Positions 34,626 to 44,000 of a stretch of DNA of 64,000 nt are shown here, piece after piece. Source of the stretch: Pseudomonas sp. S04 (GTDB lineage Bacteria; Pseudomonadota; Gammaproteobacteria; Pseudomonadales; Pseudomonadaceae); assembly GCF_009834545.1 (NCBI RefSeq), contig NZ_CP019427.1, positions 1,527,001-1,591,000 of the forward strand, read 5' to 3'. The position numbers and the translations under genes were made by a program. Under the pieces are notes generated by a model, which saw nothing but the letters and a program-made list of their open reading frames with translations, was not told the DNA's origin and made no database searches. The number at the start of each line of letters is the position of its first letter. Positions within the stretch are counted from its first letter, which is position 1.

Positions 34626-35600
34626 ATGAGCCGCATTTTTGCTGACAACGCCCATTCCATCGGCAATACGCCGCTGGTGCAGATCAACCGTATCGCGCCG
34701 CGTGGTGTCACCATCCTGGCCAAGATCGAAGGGCGAAACCCGGGTTATTCGGTCAAGTGCCGGATCGGCGCGAACATGATCTGGGACGCTGAAAGCACCG
34801 GCAAACTCAAGCCGGGCATGACCATCGTCGAGCCGACCTCGGGCAATACCGGCATCGGCCTGGCCTTCGTCGCGGCCGCGCGTGGCTACAAGCTGATGCT
34901 GACCATGCCGGCCTCGATGAGCATCGAGCGACGCAAGGTGCTCAAGGCCCTGGGCGCCGAACTGGTCCTGACCGAGCCGGCGAAGGGCATGAAGGGCGCG
35001 ATTGAAAAAGCCGCAGAAATCCTCGCCAGCGATCCGACCCAATACTTCATGCCGCAGCAGTTCGATAACCCGGCCAACCCGGCGATCCACGAAAAGACCA
35101 CCGGTCCGGAAATCTGGAACGACACTGATGGCGCAGTGGATGTGCTGGTCGCCGGCGTTGGCACCGGAGGCACCATTACTGGCATCTCGCGTTACATCAA
35201 GCACACCCAGGGCAAGCCGATTCTTTCGGTGGCGGTGGAACCTGTGGTCTCGCCAGTGATCACTCAATTGATGGCCGGTGAAGAAATCAAGCCGAGCCCG
35301 CACAAGATCCAGGGGATCGGGGCTGGTTTTGTGCCGAAGAATCTTGATCTGTCGATCGTCGATCGGGTCGAGTTGGTCAGTGACGAGGAGTCCAAGGCCA
35401 TGGCCCTGCGCTTGATGCAGGAGGAGGGGATCCTGTGCGGTATTTCCTGTGGCGCGGCGATGGCAGTGGCGGTGCGCCTGGCCGAGACCCCGGAAATGCA
35501 GGGCAAGACGATTGTGGTGATCCTGCCTGACTCCGGTGAGCGTTACCTGTCGAGCATGCTGTTCAGTGATCTGTTCACCGAGCAGGAGAATCAGCAGTAA
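34626..35600 (+). CDS. cysK: Cysteine synthase A
   Basis: A 324-residue O-acetylserine sulfhydrylase that makes cysteine from O-acetylserine and sulfide. The PLP lysine is K44 in [15 protein letters not shown], the substrate loop is [14 protein letters not shown], and the phosphate loop [10 protein letters not shown] and C-terminal [10 protein letters not shown] are present. The length matches CysK, and the wide loop after the lysine resembles CysK and not CysM. The start follows a weak AAGGACC site. The gene is monocistronic here: a DUF748 gene is divergent and REP-derived DNA follows. Confidence 0.93.
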   Translation: MSRIFADNAHSIGNTPLVQINRIAPRGVTILAKIEGRNPGYSVKCRIGANMIWDAESTGKLKPGMTIVEPTSGNTGIGLAFVAAARGYKLMLTMPASMSIERRKVLKALGAELVLTEPAKGMKGAIEKAAEILASDPTQYFMPQQFDNPANPAIHEKTTGPEIWNDTDGAVDVLVAGVGTGGTITGISRYIKHTQGKPILSVAVEPVVSPVITQLMAGEEIKPSPHKIQGIGAGFVPKNLDLSIVDRVELVSDEESKAMALRLMQEEGILCGISCGAAMAVAVRLAETPEMQGKTIVVILPDSGERYLSSMLFSDLFTEQENQQ

Positions 35601-35619
35601 GGCATGCGGGTAGGGGCGA

Positions 35620-35671
35620 GTGCCGCAAGCGGGCGCCGCAAGCAGGTGCCGCAAGCAGGCGCCGCAAGCGG
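35620..35671. repeat. 13-bp tandem repeat, four copies
   Basis: Four head-to-tail copies of a 13-mer, GTGCCGCAAGCGG, GCGCCGCAAGCAG, GTGCCGCAAGCAG and GCGCCGCAAGCGG, run from 35620 to 35671 just after cysK. They end in GCACCCGCTCCCACA, a half REP, so the array probably grew inside a REP sequence. Only the second and twelfth positions vary. Confidence 0.9.
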
Positions 35672-35758
35672 GCACCCGCTCCCACAGTCGAGGAGTGATG
35701 GGTGCAGGTGATCGGGTTTGATCCCGGTCAGTCAGGGTTCAGCAAGCTTGTGTTACTT

Positions 35759-35777
35759 AGGTTTGTTGCGCAAACCT
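35759..35777. promoter_or_regulatory. Small hairpin upstream of lpxO
   Basis: AGGTTTG and CAAACCT form a perfect 7-bp inverted repeat with a 5-base spacer, 117 bases before the lpxO start codon. No T-run follows. It may be an operator; I do not recognise the site. Confidence 0.3.
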
Positions 35778-35894
35778 CAATACTGAATGTTAGGAAGTGC
35801 GGTTTTTTGCAAGGTCGGCAATGAGTATCATGGCCGCCTGCCACGTCGGGTAAATGGCGCTGCGCAGTGACGTTATTTTTCAAGGAGTTGTTGC

Positions 35895-36833
35895 ATGAGT
35901 TTTTCTTTCGCCGCCAAGGCTTCGCTGTTGTTGCTGTTTATCGGCAGCACCCTCTATGTGCACTTGCGCGGCAAGGCGCGATTGCCGGTTTTGCGGCAGT
36001 TCGTCAACCATTCGGCCTTGTTCGCCCCCTACAACGCCTTGATGTACCTGTTCTCCGCGGTGCCTTCCAGGCCGTACCTGGACCGCAGCAAGTTTGCCGA
36101 ACTGGATGTGCTCAGGGACAACTGGCAAGTGATTCGCGACGAGGCCATGCATCTGTTCGACGAGGGCTACATCCGCGCCGCCGAGCACAATAACGATGCC
36201 GGGTTCGGTTCGTTCTTCAAGAAAGGCTGGAAGCGTTTTTACCTCAAGTGGTACGACAAGGCGCTGCCTTCGTCCGAGGCCCTGTGCCCCAGGACCGTCG
36301 CGCTGGTCAATAGCATTCCCAACGTCAAGGGCGCGATGTTCGCCCTGTTGCCCGGTGGCAGTCACCTCAACCCCCATCGCGATCCGTTTGCCGGCTCCCT
36401 GCGATATCACCTGGGCCTGTCCACGCCGAACTCCGATGACTGCCGGATTTTTGTCGATGGCCAGCCCTACGCCTGGCGCGATGGCGAAGACGTGATGTTC
36501 GATGAAACCTACGTGCACTGGGTCAAGAACGAAACCGAGCAGACCCGGGTCATTCTGTTCTGTGACATCGAGCGGCCGTTGAGCAACCGCTTGATGACCC
36601 GCCTCAACCGCTGGGTCAGTGGCCTGCTCGGCCGCGCCACCGCTCCGCAGAACCTGGATGACGAGCGGGTAGGCGGGATCAACCAGGTGTATGCCTGGAG
36701 CAAGAACTCCAGCGACCGGTTCAGTGCAGTGTTCAAGCAATGGAAACGTCGCAACCCCAAGCTGTACCGCATCCTGCGCCCGGTGTTGGCGGTGCTGGTG
36801 TTGACGCTGCTCGGTTACTGGCTGTTCGGTTGA
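35895..36833 (+). CDS. lpxO: Lipid A 2-hydroxylase (aspartyl/asparaginyl beta-hydroxylase family)
   Basis: A 312-residue Fe(II)/2-oxoglutarate-dependent dioxygenase that adds a hydroxyl group to a lipid A acyl chain. The iron site is visible as H161 and D163 in LNPHRDPFAGSLRYHLGLS and H208 in DETYVHWVKNE, with an arginine in TEQTRVILFCD for 2-oxoglutarate. N-terminal and C-terminal hydrophobic anchors (residues 5-21 and about 294-310) fit membrane attachment. AAGGAG precedes the ATG by 7 bases. It is one of two lipid A modification genes in the window, the other being eptA. Confidence 0.92.
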   Translation: MSFSFAAKASLLLLFIGSTLYVHLRGKARLPVLRQFVNHSALFAPYNALMYLFSAVPSRPYLDRSKFAELDVLRDNWQVIRDEAMHLFDEGYIRAAEHNNDAGFGSFFKKGWKRFYLKWYDKALPSSEALCPRTVALVNSIPNVKGAMFALLPGGSHLNPHRDPFAGSLRYHLGLSTPNSDDCRIFVDGQPYAWRDGEDVMFDETYVHWVKNETEQTRVILFCDIERPLSNRLMTRLNRWVSGLLGRATAPQNLDDERVGGINQVYAWSKNSSDRFSAVFKQWKRRNPKLYRILRPVLAVLVLTLLGYWLFG

Positions 36834-36890
36834 TCAGCAACCTGCAACACCGATATCCGGTCCACCTGCAGCAGGTTGTTGCAATCCATG

Positions 36891-36918
36891 TCGAGCGCTG
36901 GTTATAGTCAGCGCTCGA
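36891..36918. promoter_or_regulatory. 10-bp inverted repeat with AT-rich loop, after lpxO
   Basis: TCGAGCGCTG (36891-36900) and CAGCGCTCGA (36909-36918) form a perfect 10-bp stem around the loop GTTATAGT. The loop contains a TATAGT that could serve as a -10 hexamer for the leader peptide and transporter downstream, in which case the palindrome would be an operator overlapping the promoter. It may instead be an lpxO terminator, but no T-run follows the stem directly. Confidence 0.5.
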
Positions 36919-36963
36919 CGGGTTTGAAGCCCGACGTTTTCCTCTCCTGAAAAAGATCAGCCC

Positions 36964-37128
36964 ATGCCTGCATCCCACCTCAACGCGGTAGTCGATTCAG
37001 CAGTCAACGCTGACGTCGTGCCGTGCGGGAATCTGCAGCCTGCGCAGATCAGTCACTACCCCCCTCCTGTCTGTCGCACGCCAGTGTGCGCGGTGGTCTC
37101 GCCGCCAGGTGTCGGTTGCTCGGGCTGA
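36964..37128 (+). CDS. Possible 54-codon leader peptide upstream of EamA transporter
   Basis: An ATG at 36964 opens a 54-codon frame ending at TGA 37126-37128, 98 bases before the transporter start. The peptide is rich in small residues, and its middle part reads CGNLQPAQ, then HYPPPVCRTPVCAVVSPPG; the PPP run and cysteines could stall ribosomes. Two inverted repeats (36891-36918 before it and 37176-37196 after it) would suit an attenuation mechanism. There is no strong ribosome site, so this is a hypothesis. Confidence 0.4.
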   Translation: MPASHLNAVVDSAVNADVVPCGNLQPAQISHYPPPVCRTPVCAVVSPPGVGCSG

Positions 37129-37175
37129 TCAGCATTCGCTGCTGCGCCCTGCGTCGTACCTGAACACAAAAAACT

Positions 37176-37196
37176 GAATTTCAGCCTTGGCTGAAT
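37176..37196. promoter_or_regulatory. Hairpin in the EamA leader
   Basis: AATTTCAGCC and GGCTGAATT pair around a 2-base loop (one extra T bulged), 30 bases before the EamA start. It could hide or expose the downstream ribosome site depending on whether ribosomes pause on the upstream 54-codon frame. Confidence 0.35.
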
Positions 37197-37226
37197 TGGC
37201 TTATTGCCTGATGACAGGTGGTCCAG

Positions 37227-38090
37227 ATGTTGCTCATTTCAAAAAAAACCGCGCTCGCGGCGGCTTCCACGAGCCTGTTCGTCCTGCTTTGGAGTAGCGG
37301 GGCGATTTTCTCCAAGTGGGGGCTGGCCCATGCCTCGCCCTTTGCCTTTCTCCTGATCCGCTTTGCCATTGCCTTGTGCGGGCTGGTGCTGTTGGTGCCG
37401 CTGCTCAAGCTCAAGTTGCCCCGGCGGGGCAAAGCCACCTGGTATGCCGCGGCCACTGGGCTGGTGCTGTTGGGGGCCTATCAGATCTTTTATCTGCTGG
37501 CCCTGGACTTGAAGGTCACCCCGGGGGTGATGGCGACGATCATGGGGGTGCAGCCGATCCTCACCGTGGTCCTGATGGAGCGTCAGCGTAGTGGGCGCCG
37601 GATGTTTGGCCTGGCGCTGGGCCTGGCGGGGCTGATCATGGTGGTCTACCAGGGGATTGGCCTGGCCGGGATGTCACTGGCCGGGATGTTTTTTGGCCTG
37701 CTGGCGCTGGTGAGCATGACGCTCGGCTCCATCATGCAAAAGCACATCACCCAGGACCCGCTCGGCACGCTGCCGGTGCAATACCTGGCGGGGCTGTTGT
37801 TGTGCGCGGTGTTTGTGCCGTTCCAGCCGTTCCACTTCGAACACAGCAGCGGGTTCATCGTGCCGGTGCTGTGGATGGGGCTGGTGGTGTCGCTGCTGGC
37901 GACCCTGTTGCTGTACCGCCTGATTGCCCGGGGCAACCTGGTCAATGTCACCAGCCTGTTTTACCTGGTGCCGGCGGTGACGGCGGTGATGGATTACCTG
38001 ATTTTTGGTAATCGACTGGCGATGCTCAGCCTGCTGGGCATGGCGTTGATCATCGTGGGCCTGGTGTTTGTGTTCCGCCAGTCGAGGTGA
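37227..38090 (+). CDS. EamA/DMT-family transporter
   Basis: A 287-residue ten-helix transporter of the drug/metabolite (EamA) superfamily. The two EamA repeats are seen at LFVLLWSSGAIFSKWGLAHA and at GMFFGLLALVSMTLGSIMQKH. ATG 37227 follows an ACAGGTGG site; a GTG 9 bases earlier is the alternative. A possible leader peptide and palindrome lie in the 390-base upstream gap. The family moves amino acids or other metabolites out of or into the cell; the substrate is unknown. Confidence 0.82.
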   Translation: MLLISKKTALAAASTSLFVLLWSSGAIFSKWGLAHASPFAFLLIRFAIALCGLVLLVPLLKLKLPRRGKATWYAAATGLVLLGAYQIFYLLALDLKVTPGVMATIMGVQPILTVVLMERQRSGRRMFGLALGLAGLIMVVYQGIGLAGMSLAGMFFGLLALVSMTLGSIMQKHITQDPLGTLPVQYLAGLLLCAVFVPFQPFHFEHSSGFIVPVLWMGLVVSLLATLLLYRLIARGNLVNVTSLFYLVPAVTAVMDYLIFGNRLAMLSLLGMALIIVGLVFVFRQSR

Positions 38091-38121
38091 TGCTTCAGTA
38101 GTCAGTGGCTGGTGCGGCGAT

Positions 38122-39018
38122 TCAAGGACGAATCGCCCGCCTGGCCGGGCGCAGCACCATCCACAACGCCGCCGTGATCAGCAGGCCGCCATACACGTGC
38201 GCCATCGACAGCGGCTCGTCGAGAAACAGCGCGCCCCAGAGCACGCCGAACGGCGGGATCATGAAGGTCACGGTCATCGACTTGACGGGGCCGATGGACG
38301 TCAGCAGGCGGAAGTACAGGATGTAGGCGAAGGCGGTGCAACCCAGGCCCAGGCCCAGCAACGACAACCACACGCTCCAGCCACCCCAGCTCTCGGGCGG
38401 CTGGCTGATCACGCTGTAGCCGAACAACGGCAGCAGGAACAGGCTGGCCCCGAGCATGCTGCCCAGGGCCGAGAGGCGGCTGTCGAGGCCGCCTTGCTGG
38501 TCGAGCCAGCGCCGTGCGAGAAAACCGGCAAAGCCATAGCAGGTGGTCGCCACCAGGCAGGCGAGCGCGCCCATCAGCAGTTCCAGGTCAAAGGCCACGG
38601 GGCCGGCGCGAGTCAGGATGGCCACGCCAAACAAGCCCAGGGCCACCCCGGCCATTTTCGACAGGCTCAGGCGTTCGCTGAAAAACAGGCCGCCGATCAG
38701 CACCCCCATCAACGGCGTGGTGGCGTTGAAAATCGCCGAGTAGCCGGCGGGCAACACCTGTGCGGCCACCGAATACATGGTCGCCGGGATGCCCGAGTTG
38801 ATCACCCCCAACAGTAATACGGTCTTGAACTTACCGCGAAAATCCCAGTGAGTGCGCATCAGCGCCAGGATCAGCAACAATCCGGTGGCGGCAATCGACA
38901 CCCGGAAAAAGGCCGTGGGGACAGTGCCGATCACCGGGGCGATGATGCGCATGAACAGAAAGCTCGCACCCCAAATGGCAGCCAGGGCCAACAAACGCAG
39001 AATATCGACGGGGTTCAC
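38122..39018 (-). CDS. EamA/DMT-family transporter
   Basis: A 298-residue ten-helix EamA-family transporter, convergent with the preceding EamA gene (32 bases between stops). The first repeat begins LALAAIWGASFLFMRIIAPV and the second LACLVATTCYGFAGFLARRW. The two EamA proteins here share family but little sequence, so they do not look like a recent duplication. The protein sits in the inner membrane; the substrate is unknown. It is divergent from aceK with 130 bases between starts. Confidence 0.82.
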   Translation of the reverse strand: MNPVDILRLLALAAIWGASFLFMRIIAPVIGTVPTAFFRVSIAATGLLLILALMRTHWDFRGKFKTVLLLGVINSGIPATMYSVAAQVLPAGYSAIFNATTPLMGVLIGGLFFSERLSLSKMAGVALGLFGVAILTRAGPVAFDLELLMGALACLVATTCYGFAGFLARRWLDQQGGLDSRLSALGSMLGASLFLLPLFGYSVISQPPESWGGWSVWLSLLGLGLGCTAFAYILYFRLLTSIGPVKSMTVTFMIPPFGVLWGALFLDEPLSMAHVYGGLLITAALWMVLRPARRAIRP

Positions 39019-39148
39019 AGCGCGTTCCTTGATTAATCAGCGCGCCAGTGTCGCTGCCTGCCGGGGGCAAGGCAATGGTTGCGTTGCCTGACAATTGGCC
39101 TCTAAGCTCAGGCTCCAACGATAAGCACCATCTCGCAGAGGTCTTCAC

Positions 39149-40870
39149 ATGCCGCAGCCATGGCCCGCCGCCGATATTGCCCAGATGATCCTCGACGGCT
39201 TTGACGATTACCGCGAGCATTTTCGCCAGATCACCGATGGCGCCCGTACACGTTTCGAGCAGGCGGCATGGCAGGAGGCGCAGGTCGCCTCGGCGGCGCG
39301 GATCAACCTCTACGAAGAAAAGGTCAACGAAGTGGTGGGGCGCCTGCACGCAGCCTTTGCCGCCGAGACCTTGCTGGAGGTCAGTTGCTGGCCACTGGTC
39401 AAGAGTGCCTACATCAGCCTGATCGATCTGCGGTTCGACGATGAACTGTCGGAGACCTGGTACAACTCGACCTTCTGCGGGCTGTTCAGCCACGACCTGA
39501 TCAGCGACGGCAGCATGTTTATCCACACCACCCGCCCGAGCCTGCGCCGCGCCCGGGCGGCGCAAACCCGCACCTACAAGCCCCATGGGCAATTGTCGGG
39601 CATGCTGGCGAGCATCTTCAGCGACTACCGCTTCAGCGAAGACTACGCCGACCTCGCCGGTGACCTGCGCCGGCTCGAAGCACAACTGCGCGATAACCTG
39701 CCCGACTGGGTGTGCAAGGACCCCAACCTTGCGGTCGAGCTGTTTTCCTCGGTGCTGTACCGCAACAAGGGTGCCTACCTGGTGGGGCGCATCTACACCG
39801 CCGATGAGCAATGGCCGCTGGTGATCCCGTTGCTGCACCGCGAGGGCCGGGGGATCCAGATCGATGCCTTGATCACCGACGAAGCCGACGTGTCGATCAT
39901 CTTCTCCTTCACCCGCTCCTACTTCATGGTCGACGTGCCGGTGCCGGCGGAGTTCATCGGCTTTCTCAAGCGCATCCTGCCGGGCAAGCACATCGCCGAG
40001 CTGTACACCTCGATCGGCTTCTACAAACACGGCAAGTCGGAGTTCTACCGGGCGCTGATCAACCACCTGGCCAACACCGATGACCAGTTCATCATGGCGC
40101 CAGGGGTGCGCGGGATGGTGATGAGCGTGTTCACCCTGCCGGGCTTCAACACGGTGTTCAAGATCATCAAGGACCGTTTCTCACCGTCGAAAAACGTCGA
40201 CCGGGCCACGGTGATCGAGAAATACCGGCTGGTGAAAAGTGTCGACCGGGTCGGGCGCATGGCCGATACCCAGGAGTTCGCCGACTTCCGTTTTCCGTTG
40301 AGCAAGTTTGATCCGGCGTGCCTGGAAGAGTTGCTCGAGGTCGCGGCCTCGACCGTGGCCGTGGAAGGCGACACGGTGCTGATCCGCCACTGCTGGACCG
40401 AGCGGCGCATGACGCCACTGAACCTGTACCTGGAAAACGCCAATCCCGCCCAGGTGCGCGAAGCTCTGGAAGACTACGGGCTGGCGATCAAGCAACTGGC
40501 GGCAGCGAATATCTTCCCCGGGGACATGCTGCTGAAGAACTTCGGCGTCACCCGCCACGGCCGTGTGGTGTTCTATGACTACGACGAAATCTGCTACCTG
40601 ACCGAAGCCAACTTCCGCCATATCCCGCAGCCGCGCACCCCGGAAGACGAAATGGCCTCCGAGCCCTGGTACTCCATCGGCCCGCTGGACGTGTTCCCCG
40701 AAGAGTTCCCGCCGTTCCTGTTCGCCGATGGGGGGCAGCGCAAGCTGTTCGATCAATTGCACGGCGAACTGTACAACGCCGACTATTGGAAAAGCCTGCA
40801 AGAGGCGATTCGCGCGGGCAAGGTGATCGACGTATTCCCGTATCGGCGCAAGGGCCTGGATAACGAGTAG
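39149..40870 (+). CDS. aceK: Isocitrate dehydrogenase kinase/phosphatase
   Basis: A 573-residue bifunctional enzyme that phosphorylates and dephosphorylates isocitrate dehydrogenase and so directs carbon to the glyoxylate shunt on acetate or fatty acids. Characteristic sequence includes [20 protein letters not shown] near the start, RHPEDYAD-like [11 protein letters not shown], and the C-terminal kinase core with [20 protein letters not shown] and [16 protein letters not shown] (Asp metal ligands). Length matches the family. The usual glyoxylate genes aceA and aceB are not in this window, as is normal for Pseudomonas. Confidence 0.95.
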   Translation: MPQPWPAADIAQMILDGFDDYREHFRQITDGARTRFEQAAWQEAQVASAARINLYEEKVNEVVGRLHAAFAAETLLEVSCWPLVKSAYISLIDLRFDDELSETWYNSTFCGLFSHDLISDGSMFIHTTRPSLRRARAAQTRTYKPHGQLSGMLASIFSDYRFSEDYADLAGDLRRLEAQLRDNLPDWVCKDPNLAVELFSSVLYRNKGAYLVGRIYTADEQWPLVIPLLHREGRGIQIDALITDEADVSIIFSFTRSYFMVDVPVPAEFIGFLKRILPGKHIAELYTSIGFYKHGKSEFYRALINHLANTDDQFIMAPGVRGMVMSVFTLPGFNTVFKIIKDRFSPSKNVDRATVIEKYRLVKSVDRVGRMADTQEFADFRFPLSKFDPACLEELLEVAASTVAVEGDTVLIRHCWTERRMTPLNLYLENANPAQVREALEDYGLAIKQLAAANIFPGDMLLKNFGVTRHGRVVFYDYDEICYLTEANFRHIPQPRTPEDEMASEPWYSIGPLDVFPEEFPPFLFADGGQRKLFDQLHGELYNADYWKSLQEAIRAGKVIDVFPYRRKGLDNE

Positions 40871-40881
40871 CGCCTATTTAC

Positions 40882-40968
40882 GCCTTCGCGGGCAAGCGGA
40901 GCGCCGCCCGACCCGCTTCCACTGGTTTTACGCGATCCCTGTGGGAGCGGGCTTGCCCGCGAAAAGGC
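40882..40968. repeat. REP doublet between aceK and hrpA
   Basis: A normal REP (TGTGGGAGCGGGCTTGCCCG, 40938-) lies opposite an inverted copy at 40882-40921 that is interrupted: TTCGCGGGCAAG is followed by about 15 extra bases (CGGAGCGCCGCCCGA) before CCCGCTTCCAC. The insertion widens the loop and keeps the outer arms. Confidence 0.8.
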
Positions 40969-41062
40969 CACACACGATGGGGTCATGCACCGCACCATTA
41001 TTTATCCCGCCAAATCTGCGACAATCGCCCCCCTGCGCCACTAGACGACCTTTGCGTACCTG

Positions 41063-44000
41063 ATGACTGACGAATCGCCTTCCATCGACAAACTGCTGAA
41101 CAACCTCGATCACGCCATGCTCGCCGACCGCCACCGGCTGCGGCGCCAGTTGCTCGAGCTGCGCAAGAAGCCCGACGAGGCCAAGCTGGCCCAGTGGGTG
41201 ACGCGTTTGCAAGCGTCCTGCGACCAGGTGCTGGCGCGGCGTGCCAGCCTGCCGGTGATTCGTTACGACGACAGTTTGCCGATTGCCGCCAAGCGCGACG
41301 AAATCAAGGCTGCCCTGCAAAAGCACCAGGTGCTGATCATTGCCGGGGAAACCGGTTCGGGTAAAACCACCCAGTTGCCGAAGATCTGCCTGGAAATCGG
41401 CCGCGGCCAGCATGGCCTGATCGGGCACACCCAGCCACGGCGGATTGCCGCGCGCAGTGTCGCCAGCCGGGTCGCCGAGGAGCTGGCCACGCCGCTGGGT
41501 GCACTGGTCGGCTATCAGGTGCGGTTCGAGGATCAGAGCGATTCCAACACCCTGATCAAGCTGATGACCGATGGCATCCTGCTGGCGGAAACCCAGAACG
41601 ACCGCTACCTCGAGCGCTACGACACGATCATCGTCGACGAAGCCCACGAACGCAGCCTGAACATCGACTTCCTGCTCGGTTACCTGAAAACCCTGCTGCC
41701 GCGCCGTCCCGACCTGAAAGTCATCATCACTTCGGCGACCATCGACCTGGAGCGCTTCTCCAAGCACTTCGACGACGCGCCGATCGTCGAAGTCTCGGGG
41801 CGTACCTTCCCGGTGGACACCTGGTACCGGCCGCTGACGCTTGAGCAGGACGAGGAGGGCAACCGGGTCGAAGACGACCTGACGGTGGACCAGGCGATCC
41901 TCGCCACCCTCGATGAAATCGCCGCCCATGAACGCAGCGAGCGCCGCAGCCCGGGTGATGTGCTGGTGTTCCTGCCGGGCGAGCGGGAGATTCGCGACGC
42001 CGCCGACATGCTGCGCAAGGCCCAGCTCAAACACACCGAAATCCTGCCGCTGTATGCCCGTCTGTCACCGGCCGAGCAGCAGCGGATCTTCCAGTCGCAC
42101 CCGGGGCGGCGTGTGGTCCTGGCGACCAACGTCGCGGAAACCTCGCTGACGGTGCCGGGCATTCGCTACGTGATCGACAGCGGCACCGCGCGCATCAGCC
42201 GCTACAGCTATCGAGCCAAGGTCCAGCGCCTGCCGATCGAGGCCATTTCCCAGGCCAGCGCCAACCAGCGTAAAGGTCGCTGCGGACGGGTCGAGCCGGG
42301 CATCTGTATTCGCCTGTACAGTGAAGAAGACTTTATCGGTCGGCCGGAATTTACCGACCCGGAAATCCTGCGTACCAACCTGGCGGCGGTGATCCTGCAG
42401 ATGCTCCATCTGCGCCTGGGTGAGATCACCGATTTCCCGTTCATCGAACCGCCCGATGGCAAGGCCATCAGCGACGGCTTCAACCTGCTGCAGGAACTCT
42501 CGGCGGTGGACCGCAACAGTCAGCTGACGCCTCTGGGCCGGCAACTGGCGCGCTTGCCGGTCGACCCGCGCATGGGGCGCATGCTGCTGGAAGCGGCCAG
42601 GTTGGGCAGCCTCCAGGAAGTGTTGATCGTCGCCAGTGCCATGTCGATCCAGGACCCGCGCGAGCGGCCGCCGGAGCGTCAGCAGGCCGCCGATCAGGCC
42701 CACGCGCAATGGAAGGACGTCGACTCGGACTTCGCCGGGCTGGTCAATCTGTGGCGCGGCTTTGAAGAGCAGCGCCAGGCGCTGACCGCTAGCCCGTTGC
42801 GCAACTGGTGCCGCAAGAATTTCCTCAACTACCTGCGTCTGCGCGAGTGGCGTGACTCGCATCGCCAGTTGAGCCTGATCTGCCGCGACATGCAGCTGTC
42901 GCTGAACAAGGAACCGGCGGATTACCCCAAGCTGCACAAGGCGGTGCTGTCCGGCTTGCTCAGCCAGATCGGGCAGAAAACCGAGGAGGGCGACTACCTC
43001 GGTGCCCGTCAGCGGCGGTTCTGGATTCACCCCTCATCGGGCCTGGGCAAGAAGCGCCCGCAATGGCTGATGGCCGCCGAACTGGTGGAGACCACCAAGC
43101 TCTACGCGCGCATGGTGGCCAAGATCGATGCCGACTGGATCGAACCGCTGGCCGGGCACCTGATCAAGAAAAACCACTTCGAACCCCATTGGGAGAAGAA
43201 GCGTGGGCAGGTGGTGGCATACGAGCAGATCACCTTGTTCGGGCTGATTATCGTCGGTCGCCGTCCGGTGCATTACGGGCCGATCGATCCGCTGGTGTCG
43301 CGTGAGCTATTCATCCGCGAAGCCCTGGTGCGTGGCGAGATCCAGTCCAAGGCCAAGTGCCTGACGGCTAACGCGCAGTTGCTCGAACAGCTCGATGAAC
43401 TGGAAGCCAAGGCGCGCCGGCGCGACATCCTGGCGGACGAAGAAACCTTATTCGCGTTCTATGACGCGCGCTTGCCGGCAGAGATTCACCAGACCGCGAC
43501 CTTCGACAGTTGGTACAAGGTCAACAGCCAGAAAGACCCGCAGTTGCTGATCATGCGCGAGGAAGACGTGCTGGCGCGCGAGGCCAACGAAATCACCGCG
43601 GCGCATTACCCGGACACCCTGCGCCTGGGCGACCTGACCCTGGCGTTGAGTTATCACTTTGAACCCAACCATCCGCGTGATGGCGTGACCCTGCGCGTAC
43701 CGGCCCCGCTGTTGCCGATGCTGCCACCGGAGCGCCTGGAGTGGCTGGTGCCAGGGGTGATCGAGGCCAAGTGCATCGCCCTGGTGCGCAACTTGCCGAA
43801 AGCCTTGCGCAAGAACTTCGTGCCGGTGCCGGATTTCGTCAAGGCGGCCCTGCAACGGATCACCTTCGGCGACGGCTCGCTGCCCCTGGCCCTGGGTCGG
43901 GAGTTGTTGCGCATGACCGGCGCGCGGGTCAGCGACGAGGCCTGGGCCGAAGCCGCGCAGCAGGTGGAAAGCCACTTGCGGATGAACCTGGAAATTGTCG

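Noticed and set aside
36834..37226. A known riboswitch ahead of the EamA gene
   Set aside because: I could not match any riboswitch consensus by eye; only a palindrome, a small frame and a hairpin are supported.
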